Assembly: GCF_002443255.2 (NCBI RefSeq)
Contig: NW_019211458.1
Span: forward strand, 9,205,364-9,269,363
Direction: 5' to 3'
DNA: 64,000 nucleotides
Origin: Varroa destructor
Taxonomy: Eukaryota > Arthropoda > Arachnida > Mesostigmata > Varroidae
Shown here: piece by piece, positions 27,901-39,730 of the stretch
How the letters are laid out: each line of letters starts with the position of its first letter
How positions within the stretch are numbered: position 1 is the first letter of the stretch
The notes under the pieces: model-generated
What the model was told of the DNA's origin: nothing
Database searches by the model: none
Seen by the model: the letters and a program-made list of their open reading frames with translations, nothing else
Translations under genes and position numbers: made by a program

Positions 27901-30900
27901 TCTTACGTCGTATCAAACTGTCCCTTTTTCCGGTCTCTACTATTTAAGGTCCGATGAACCTGTACCTCAATTCAGACTTTTCCGCCGAGATCACTACCCA
28001 CTAATTTCTAACCTATGCCTCTCTTATATGCCATTCTAAAGGTCTGGCTGACCGATTAATAGTACTTTCTCTTCCTGCTAAAATGAAGTTGAAATTGTTT
28101 GGTTTCACCCTGTCGTGTACATTAGAAAACTTGAAAGGACATACAATCAGAAGTAAATTAGAACGATATATCACCGTTTGCAGGACCCTCTTGGTGTCAG
28201 ACAGGACAATCTGAGTCAATGTCGCTTGTTAGTGATTTTTTCGGCAATAAAATAAATGTTAAAGTCTCCTAGATTAAGTTTTTCTTGAAGGTGTTAGGCA
28301 TACACCTAAAAAAATACACACAAAAAAATACGTCTTCACAGTAATTCGGCATATTTTAAAAGTGGATGAGGTTAGACAACAGAAATTGATCAATCCGCTT
28401 TTGAACTGATAATATAATATAATAAATAAGTTACGTCCCTAAGTCTAATTTAGCACTTCCAGTGGAATAATTCCGTACATTACGCAAAAACCCTACGCCG
28501 TAATATGAATGTAAGAAAATTATTTTGAGATTGGTCCTTACTATTAAAACAGTAAAAATAAGTTTTTTTGCAAAAGCGTATATACAAAAACAAATCCGAA
28601 AACATGCTCACACAGTAGAACTAGTCGAGACTATTGAAGAAATAATAAAAATAAATAATAAAGAAGTGTCGCCTCTGATATCTTGACTGATCAATTCAGT
28701 CGTAAATCCTCAATGGTGTATGATTTAAACTGATGTGGGATCTTATAAAAAAAAAAAATATTTCACTTAGGTTTTCTGATAACGCCACCGGGATTAGATT
28801 TACTTTTAATACGGACCTGTGTATAACTCTGAAACTTGAAACGCTAACTTTAAGCTTAGATGTTTTCGTCATTATTGTTACGCTGTTGTTCTGGCGCTTT
28901 ACCTTTCGCCTTGCCATAAACTTACGCTACAAATTACATGTTCTTCATGGAGTCACCCCACGGACCACTGCACTTCTATACCGAATATTAACTTTTTAGC
29001 GTTTTTGAGACGTATATTTCTGCTTCGATGAGTGAAAATTAACGAACGCAGTAAATAATTTATAGTCTAAAACAGAATTTTTTTTTAATCGGCACTGTTT
29101 TGCTAGCCAGACCTTCACGAATGTCCACAATATAATTCCGTCGCGTTCTATACCACTTGCCCATCCTATTGTGTCAGATATTCAATTAAAACAACATTCG
29201 GTGCTTAACATATAATTGTGAGACATAGAATAGAAATGCTCGATAGTCTAACAAAGCGCACGTAACCGGCTATTTGAAGAAACCCTAAAAGTCGTGAGAT
29301 GGAGCCACCTGATTTATTAAAATGTTTGTATTGGTTGGTTAAAACTACTATATGAAATATCGTTTTTGACTTCGATTAAAAATAGCTGAGATTGTGTTTT
29401 ATCCAGCTTCGTGAAAGAGAGTGTTATGGGCAGCAACCAATCACGCGGGTTGGAAGAAGAGGTTCCGGTTAACGGTTCCCTGCTGTATGTAGCTTTTTTC
29501 ATCTACGAGAATTCGTCGTCGTGCCTGAGATGGTCACGTCGATCAACAGCAACAATCACAACCTAATCCGACGCAGTTAAGGACAAGCGATTAGGTATCA
29601 GTGCAACACAGAACAATACGCCTTTTAGTACGGACCTAATGGTAACAGGCGCGACCTGTGAGGATGCGATATGGTTTAGGTAAAAAGAAGAAAACCGTTT
29701 TTTTTTTTCTTAGCAGAGTCCTATACATATATTTCCGGGAAGTCGGTGTCATTTCAAATGTAAGCAGACCTGACTATAGAATCAGTTAAATAAAATGTAT
29801 TTATCGTTTTTATTAACGAAACTAATCGGAGATGATGAACACAAGTGGCGTATTATAAAACGGTTAGCAGTGCGCATGATTTAAATTTCCATTCACTTAA
29901 TTAATTATATATAATTAATAGAAATTAAGGCATGGACGAGATAAAATAGATCTCACTACTCTAATGAGCTTGTTTTCTGTCGAAAAAATTATCGAAATGT
30001 AATCAGCGTTGGCCAACTTTTCGCTGATTCCAATCAGTGAAAACATTGGAGAGAACTGGTGCTTTCAAAAACTTATTGTACACATCCTCTTGTCCCCTAC
30101 CAGGACTTCATTGTGTAAGTTAGCAATATTTTTTTTTAGCTATTCACATTTTTCAATGGAGGCTTTGCACTAATAAGTATCTTGACCTTTTGACTCTTTT
30201 GAAGCTAAATCTCTGACAAACAATATTTTTTATGAATATATTCTAACTCTGACTGAAATTACGATGTAACTTATAATTTGTTTCCTGTACCTTACCCTTA
30301 TACTTGTGTTTGGATGTATAAACAAAATCAAACACTATATTTATTGTTGAGAACGGGACACAGAGGCAAGGGACTGAAGGGCTTTAGAAACTCATCTGGG
30401 TTTCTCTTGCTAATAAATATATATATATAAACAAAGATAATATGCAAGGTTGGCATTGTTCGATTACTTTTAAAAGTGGCTGCTTTGTGGGCAATAACGG
30501 CTCGAGTTGAAGGGAAAAAAAAGTTGCGTAAAGAAGGATGAACGAAACTTACCGCCTGCCATTCCTCTTCCTCTTCTTTGACCTTTTCCTTTGTAATTTT
30601 GCTCTCTGTTGCCAGTTGGATCTGCTCGACAGCCTACGATGGTGCCCGAAGGATTCGCGGTCGTCGCCCAGTTCACGGGAGCCCATAAAAATCATCGCCA
30701 ATATTCAAATGACAGCACCAAGCAAAAAGAACACAAAGGCAAAACAGAATCGTGTGTATTAATTAGTATTGAATGCACGATGCCGCAGTATGGGGGAACG
30801 TTTAATTGAGAAGAGGCTTGTGAAAGATCACATGGGCACAAGTATATTTAAAATACGATTATATTATAGTTCGACGTCTCCTATCGATATCTGAATATCG

Positions 30901-33900
30901 CCAGCCACAGATATATAAGGTAGACCCAAATAACTATAAAGAGTAAGGGTACTTACTCTTTATAGTAACTTTAAATATTCAGTATCTTTTAATTTATTTT
31001 ATCGATTTAAGAATGTTTCTTAATGAATGATGGATTATTTGTATCTCCTAAGCACCGCATCTTTTTTTTACCGCAGCATGAGCGTTCCTACGACAGCCAA
31101 CTTATCAAATATTCTAAACGCACAGTAGATTTACTACTGTAGTTACTAACTAATAACTTAAATGCACATTTCGATAGGTGAATATTTACAAAGAACCCAG
31201 ATCCTTAGAGCTACATCTGATGATGTCATTTTCCCAATATGCAAAAAAGTTTGAGGTTTAACTTAACATAGGGATGTGCAATCACATGCAACGTTAAGCA
31301 CTATGTGCAGGACTAGCTTTCATGTCCATAATGTCATGCCTACATAACAGTTCTAGCATCGGTTACAGGCAGCGGTTAACCGGCAGACCTGTTCAAACTG
31401 GCAAGTTACGTTAAACCTGACCATAAAAGACGAGATCCTGCAAACTAGCAAAAGTATAGTTGTTTTTAGCATTTCATACCCGAAGGGCAATGGGATTTGA
31501 ATGGAATATTGTCCAACATTAAATCAAAGGGACAAGTACACTGCTATCCTGTGGCTATCAATACAGAATGGAAAAGTTAATGTAATGGAAGTGTGAATAC
31601 GTTGCCAAGTTGAGAATGGTACGTCGTAACATTGCTGGCACGTAAATGCTAGAGAGAAAAAAACACGCGATTGGTATTTCGTTGGGGGTCAAGGCTATCC
31701 TAGTGAACGAGTGATGAAAGCCTTTAGTTTTCGATATCAACACGGGAAAATAAGAAAATCTTGACAGATTTCTGATACTAAATATAAATCATATACTTTA
31801 AGGATACAAAGAAGCGTACCTGTATTTCATGGGTGTGCATGTCGGTGGATACTATACGCGCTCACACGGTGAGATGCATGCTATATTTGTCAAAGCTATA
31901 TTTCATTAACGGGGTTAGAAAGGTTGGATAGCCTTTCAGTCTATTCAGTAGAAATTTTCGTACCGCTTGTGTACCCGTATGTTAGGGTATATGGCAAACT
32001 TTTTTTTAACTAGTTTCTGTCCTGTTCATTTTTAGGCACGTCAACATCCGACCTGTGAATAAACAATTTTTTTTATTAAGAATTTTTTCACACAGTGCGT
32101 GGCAAACCCTTAGGCCGCATCTAGAAGCTAACATGGAAATAACATGATAGTAATATGTTTTGCTTATTCGACCCCTGTACTTGGTCGAAAGGATACGCAT
32201 CCTTCGCTAATCGTCGTTGTCAGAAGCATTGCTTTGAATGTAGCTCACACCACTCAGGTTTACCGCGACAAATTATAGTCACGCTTTGATGTCATGCTCT
32301 CGAACACAGACTGCAAGCTTTTTATTTTAGGTGAATGCATCTCCCAAAAAGTCGGCGTCAAACGCCGAGATTTATAAGATACAGATTAATTAATTTTCCC
32401 GTTTTTCCAGCCCAAAACACAATGAACAAAATCAACAAATTTCTATTTGAAATCACGGGGTAACCGAAAGGACAGTTAGTCATAGGGAAGCCGATTAAGT
32501 CTAAATAGGAAAGTAGCTACATATCGAGGTACGGTTTCAAAGCGTTGCTGGCAACTGCTGTACAAAAGCTGCGATCACGCAGCAGGACTACCTCCTACAC
32601 AGGGCCTTTGCCCTCTTTATTTCGTAGACCTCAAAGCTACTTAAGCTACAATGGTTACTTAGTACAAGTGTACATCTTCGTGTGTAGTGAGTACCCTCTC
32701 AAGTTTAATAGCCCTGAAATTTCATCTTTACCGTACACAGCAGCTTGCACGCATTACCACTTTATTGTGAGCAGATTTTTTTCCATAAGAGTTACTTCAT
32801 CAATGAGGAATTATTCGTTCGAAAGGGAGCTTCTTAAGATTGTCGAGATCTGGCTTGAGAGTTCTTGAGTATTTCTCATATACTTTCTATAGCACACAAA
32901 ATGAGATCAGCCGCTATGAACTATGATTACATTTTTACTTATTCTGTGGAACCTGATGGACCGGTTGACTCCTAAGCTTTCACCTCTAGAAGTTCAATAT
33001 CTAACACTGATGTTATACCATTGCAACAAACAGTACCTTTTCTACTAGCATAGGAAATCTCAGGTGACCCATCCGTTACCAAACGTTGACGGGTACCAAA
33101 AGAACAGGCAACGTGTTTCGAAAAAAATGACAAGCGACAAACTGTTCGTACCCTTTGAAGCGTTAGTTAAATTTGCCACAATATCACTGTGTTTCATACA
33201 GGTCTATTCCGTAAAAATGCAGCATGTAGCATCTCATGGTCTAAGGTATCAAGCACGTCTGCATAAAGACAATAGCCGATATCAATCATAGCTTATCGGC
33301 CGACGTATGTTATTGGCGTTGTTAATGCGATATTGTGTAAAAGTTATAGGTATAACACTTGGCTTTCATGGCAGCTATACTATACGGTTGTGAAAGTATG
33401 AACATTCACCCGCAGCAGCGACAGATGACTTTAAACTTCTTCTGCTTCTGTTTCCGTGTGCTCTGATTCTGCTAAATGTTTTTACTGCCTGTCAATGACA
33501 CAAATCTTGAATGACGACTCTGTCGCTAGCAGAAACAATAACAGCTATGACCGTCACAGTCACAGTGGTAGCGGCAACGCTAATGATGATGTCGAATTAG
33601 AAGCAATCACGAGCGATGTCATTGCTTAAACGGCAGATAATTCAACGACTATCGTCAAAACAAACCACCGCCACGTTTTTTCTGGGTGGCATTTGTTCCG
33701 CTGGGGTCAACCAGAGCTTGCTACATGAACAAGTGTGGTAGTGATGGTTTCATGTAACTATACGTAGATAGAGGAGGTACAATTATGTTGCTATACTGTT
33801 GAGGTTCAAAAATTTTTCTATAGTGGCTATATCGTTCCTGTCTCCCGTACAATCATGCAGTTTGATTTCTCCATGACCGAGTTTCAGCCTTCAGCTCCTC

Positions 33901-36900
33901 CCGACTAGGAGGTCGACTGGCTAGCGAACGAGCAATCAAAAAAGCGGCCAATAAATAAGTTGTAAGTTTTGAATGAGCGGCACCATGCCATCATTACTGC
34001 CGCTGTTGGCGACGATACCAGCTGTAACAACTAGTTCGCTATGGCATCCTGACTTTCGTTTGCCCCCGTTTCTACGGCGCCACGATGGTTCCAGCGACAA
34101 GTGGCTGGACGGTCCAAACTGGATCGGAGAGGGGTTCGTTACCGTTAGTTTGGCAGATCAATACATGTAGCCACACACACAACCAGAGCGATACACGAGA
34201 GCGGAGTGATGACGGCTTGCCGGGCCGTATACGATAGTGCCAATGTGGGTCGAAAGCAAAGCCAACCAATCGACCAAAATGCGGGTACTGCAGGAGCAAA
34301 CCAAAAGTGGGCAGCAGCACTTTACGATTGTAAATTCGGGACGATTCCTTGATGTCTGTTGCATGCATACTAACGCGCAGATACAGATCGGCACGTGTTT
34401 GCACTGCCCTGCTTGACTGGTTAGGTAAACGCCGATAAGAAGAACGCATGTGCAAAAAAAAAAAGGAAACGCAATGCTAGCTTGCGATACATAAGAGCAG
34501 TAGGCACATTTGGTATCAATCGTAATTCGTCGATGAAATTAAAAAGAAACAATGTACTGACACTGGAACCACGAACAAGTTGGCATATGGCCTCGTTTCG
34601 TCTCTGCGGAGGTAACGAGATCTATACGTTTGAGAAAATTGAAACCATACGGCTTCACGGCTGCACTATCAGAGTGGTCGAATTTGGCAGAAGTAAGGTT
34701 TCTCCTGCCTAGTCCTGGGAGGGAAATGTGTTAGATACAGGATGAACCCAATATCCTCAGGGTTCAAATTTGCCAGGGCAAGCCGTAGCTGACGCGTTTT
34801 ACATGCAACCTTTCACACAGGATCAAATTTGCTGAACAAGTCGATTGCAAAATTTTAGAATGTAATCTTTGTTATTGTCATCAATAACCAACATCGTCGT
34901 GCCGTAGGGAAATTACTCAGGTCTTAAGGTGTCTAGGATAGCCTGATATCAGGCGAATGGCATGATTTTTCGTTAAATCAACAGGCTTCTATGATGCAAT
35001 TTCGAGCATTAGGAAGCAAAAGCGACATTTGAGTAATGGCGTCACGAAAATCCTTAGTCGCCATAAGCAAGACTGTGGGGTTCGCATATCTTGCCATCTA
35101 TGTGTTGTCGTAGGTTCGTAATAACACTGGCTCCTGTAATGTGAAAATCGACAATAATAAAAAAAAAAGTAAAACATCACTAGGCCTTAGTTAAATGCTA
35201 GAAGAAATGAAGACTGCGTGAAGTCTAGACGCTTTCTCAGGGTCCCGTCATATAGAACGAAGTAACGCGAATGCTGCCGGTGACGCGCGACATGCGATCG
35301 CCATTGCGTTGTCGTCAGCATCAACGCTTAGTTTTACTGCCTGTTTCCGACCTATGGATATGCCAAACGGCGGTGAACAGTCGCTATTTCTCTAGTTTAA
35401 AGTTACTATAAGTTAATAAATATCTGTCCGTCCAATTTAGCTTGACCATATACTAGCAAACATACCCGTGGGCCCGCGAAACACCAACCCCCGTTCGGTC
35501 ATAGAGTTATTATAGATCTTTAACGGCGATAGCAACTTTTCGGCTCGATTCTATTTTTCAAGGTGGTTTTATCCTGAGCTAAAGAGTAGGTCCTCTAAAG
35601 TTAATAATCAATGGGAAAAAATGTAGGTCGAACTTCCGTTTCCTACAGCCACACAGCACTAGCCGTATGTACGGAGATTTGGACCTAATTCTAGAACGAA
35701 AATGTTGTTAAATTTTCCAAGAAAATAGTCACAGCACAAAGGTCGATTGCCCTAAGAAGCGACAGTTTCTATACTATTGTTAGTTGACCGGCTGATTCGT
35801 TTGTGAACAACTCGGTGGCAAGTCTATTTATTGATTTAGCATCGGTCCATTTGTCGAGAAGCTCTTGACAACACCATCTGGAATCGCAACAAACATTGAA
35901 ATACAAGAAAAATGCCCATACACCGAAATAAACGCGGCGTTTTTCACGGCTAATACTCTTCTTTATTATCTACTAACCAAACACATATGGGAGGTTCTCG
36001 AAGAATGCCGCTAGCGCACAAATACAGATATCGTTCAACTAATTTGAATTAAACTAATAAGGTAAATAAATTCAAATTATATCCTTTATTAAATCAGTGG
36101 TAATGCAATTTACCTCGACGTATTATCACTATCGTGCACTAACAGTCAAAGGCCTAGGGAATAAAAAATATGATTTCCAGTCGACATTTAGGAGAAAACG
36201 CCGAAAATAGGCTGTGGCCTTTCACTGATCAACCATGTAAAGAATTCTATCCAATGCTGACATAGGCTTTTCGATGGAGGTCACTCGTCTGCCAAACGCA
36301 GAGCGGGTAAACATAAATGACGCTTCATTAATAATAGGATGCGGTTTTTTGTCGGTTCCTTGAATATCCAAGCAAAACGTTCTACGGCGTGTTACCGTAT
36401 CGAGCAAGTCAATAGGCAATTACTAGAAGAATAGTCATCGTATTATATTTATGTTACATTGTGAAAATGTACTGGATGCCAAAGAGCTGTCTCAATTTTT
36501 TCAACTTTGGAACGAAAGACTTACGCCGTAGATCGTCCGATCTGTTGACTCCCATGATATTTACTCAGTTAGAATGCTACACACATAGTCATTGAATTTT
36601 TCCGCCACCCTCGAAATCAATAGGCTTAAGCACAATCGTCTACCGATACAGGCTACTGAGTGATAAAATTATTTGGCCTGGCCCGATACACATGTTGTAC
36701 GATCAGGCCTGGCTGGCGACGGCTGACCGACGACATTTTTGTATTGGTCTGCCAAAACAGTATTTACCGTTTTCCTAGCTAGATGTTTTTCTATTCTCAG
36801 TATAGTACTAACATAAACAGATTTGATTCCGCTACGCCGACGAGTTATTTTTTTTAAATTTTCATGGATTTTTTCTTGGTCCATCATTAAGCCTAGTACA

Positions 36901-39693
36901 CATCTTTTCAATGATCTTTTCTCGAACATTGGAAATTCATTACGCTGACGCCTCTGCTTCCGCGATATAAAACGAAGTTTCATACGTTAAACATAACAGC
37001 GACAGCGAATTCCATAGGTCACCTGTAGGCTATATGAAATAGGTTATATCAAAAGCGTGAGTGAGTTACACACGTTCTGACTCTATCAACAGACAAACAT
37101 CAGCTGTTTGTCGATTCAATGTTCTATTGACTTCTTTCGTCTCATAAAACAGACCAATGATCGTTCTTCTTCAGAAACTTCCAACACCAGGATGGATACT
37201 CAGATATTATTAATTGATACGTCACGAAACGCGTCTCTGGTTAGATGGGAAGAATCAGGTAAGGGGTCAACGTAATACATGATTCTAACTGATAATTTCG
37301 CGTCTGACGAGCTGCAACAGACGCTGCTTATCATCGCCGGCGCACCAAGCACACGTGATCAAGCAACGGAACTTGTCTGATAGATAACGTTTGAGCTAGA
37401 TGTCGATTAGTTCGAACTGTTCGATCGGCGGAGCAGAACGATGCAAACATGGCAGCACGCGAGTCCTTATTTTGTCCATCGAGACGTTTCTTCATTATAT
37501 CTACAGAGCCCGACGTACGTGACAGGAACGTCGCTGGCTAGGATTTAATCCAGTGAACCGTTTGCTTATTATTCGACATGAGAGAAGAATAGAAGATCTG
37601 AAACTATTGGCCATGTTAGCGTAAGCTAAAACTTTTTCGATTTGCCGTGAAAACATATACAGACAGAGAGACAGGGGAGCATGCACGCTTCGATCGAATT
37701 TTGAGAAGGATGTTTTTGCTGTGGAATGTTTCCTATACTACATGCATAATGATATTATATTGAGTCATAGGAATGGGACTTTGGATATCGTTGCTTCACC
37801 CATAGCAGTGTGAATATTGTCAACAGGTGAGTCCAATGAAGCAACAGAAAACATGATACAGACGAAGGTCGTCTGTTTAATGATGCGATGAGGCTATGAT
37901 GCTTTCGTCAAGTGGCAGCTGATTAAAACGCGTTTAGGCTTTCCATACGTAGCCATTTTTGATATGCAGAACAACATCAATCATTTGCAGAAGACTTTTC
38001 TGAACGGAAACTTCTATCATTTCCACTCGTGGACAAAGGATGAACCAGTTTAGCACCTCACACTTACAAATCTGATCAGCTGATGAATAGTAGAGAGGCA
38101 TATTATTAAAACCTTCTATTATCTGATATTACACTGCATGATATTATACAAGGAAAAAATTATTTTAACACGGCGAGCATTGTTTGCACCGTTATGCTTT
38201 GATTTGCTAAACACCCGCCGTGATACTCCCATTTGGAGACCTAAATTTACGTATTCCATATGAGATAAATATATTTCTTTAGATACCTGTTGACGCTAAA
38301 TTGAAACCTTTGCCGCCTAATGATTTCTAATAAGCACTAACCTGTCACTCACCCAATAGCCCATTGATCATTTCTTATTTATTAGGTAAATGCAGAATAA
38401 TTTTGCTTTAGTTCTGTTTGTACCTGTTTGCAAAGTGTTGGTAGCGGCACTTTGACGAATTGCAGAGGATCGACGGGCAGGGATTTTGAGGCGGGCGACG
38501 CCAATGTCTTAATGAGGGGCGTGGGTGGTGAGGGTGGTGATCCTAGCCCTTCGCTCCCGCTGCCACTCGATGACGAGACCCCACCTATACTCCTAACAGA
38601 GTCGTACTCGTCGCGGGCTAGCTGATAGTCAACTACCTGTCATTGTAATCACGTAACGGCCAGCGTACATCAGACCAGGATCAAGGGCAGCAGTGGCACC
38701 GAGCAAGTTGCAGCAACAGGATCGATCGCATATCGAGAGATGCAGGCCACAAAGCCAAGGACAGAAAATGAGATAGAAGGAAGAAATAGAACAAGAGAGT
38801 CGATGAGGAATAGAACAGTACACATATATGCATATATATATATATATATATATCCGTGTCATGCAAGAAGGATCCTAGTTGGTTTAGCGATTATTACATC
38901 AACTATCGTTTCCGTTCACTACAAGGCTCTACCAGCGAGGGAATAAAGAGATCAACACAACAGCATTCAATGAATATTTATTATATACAGACAATGTACG
39001 GAATATAATAAATAGTATACATTGTTGTGTTTTCGCCTGATCCCTGTTTCGTCTGATCGCCTTTACAGGTAGTCTATTTTATGCGAAAGAAACATACCGA
39101 GTCATGCAACAAACAACTCACAATTATTAACATGCTAAAAGATATTCTTTACTCAACCGCCATCAATTTAGAATTTACGGTTCGCGTATCACAAAATGGA
39201 ATTTTTTTACAATATACTTCAGCTTTTTGCTACGCGTGTCCTTTGTTAGGATTCGATGAAACGATAACCTTCGTGTGGGAACAAAGAAACAGTAGATAGC
39301 GCTATTAAATGAAACTATCTTTTTTATTGCCTATGTCAAATTTTTCCCATATCATACGAGCTTAACTTTAACAACCTAGGGAGCATCTCTTTATTAAAGG
39401 TAATATCATTTTTACCATATAAATAAACTGATATGAATTAGTGGAAACTAGTATAAAAGAGGGTTATGTTTGTGTTTTTTTAGCATTTTCACAAGCTACC
39501 CTATTCAATGTGACCGATGATTGGAGTTACCGGTATTCGGCAAGCTGGTGCTCTACAAACTTAGTTACTATCAATCCATCTTCTCCAATATGTTGTGATT
39601 ACCCTGTATTCATAAACAGGCGCTACGAAGACGGCAATTTCTAAGTAATGCACATGTATATATACATCCATAACGATGTATGCGCGCGTGTGT

Positions 39694-39730
<37 letters not shown>

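Larger units (their letters stand above)
8032..30552 (-). other. 22.5 kb intron between exons 3 and 4
   Basis: This very long intron is inferred from the phase-0 match between the donor at 30,553 and the acceptor at 8,031. It contains a decayed mariner transposase (about 10.1-11.1 kb), a TA microsatellite, a poly-G tract and a GC-rich stop-poor island (18.8-20.2 kb). The rest shows only scattered short ORFs with no recognisable homology. Confidence 0.75.

Noticed and set aside
36669..36983. 104-codon lysine/arginine-rich minus-strand ORF
   Set aside because: Basic composition hinted at a transposon or nucleic-acid-binding protein, but no motif supports it.
38428..38625. 65-codon plus-strand ORF
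   Set aside because: It is antisense to exon 2; the minus strand has matching phase-0 splice sites and family-like P-L-Q-F-V-K-V.
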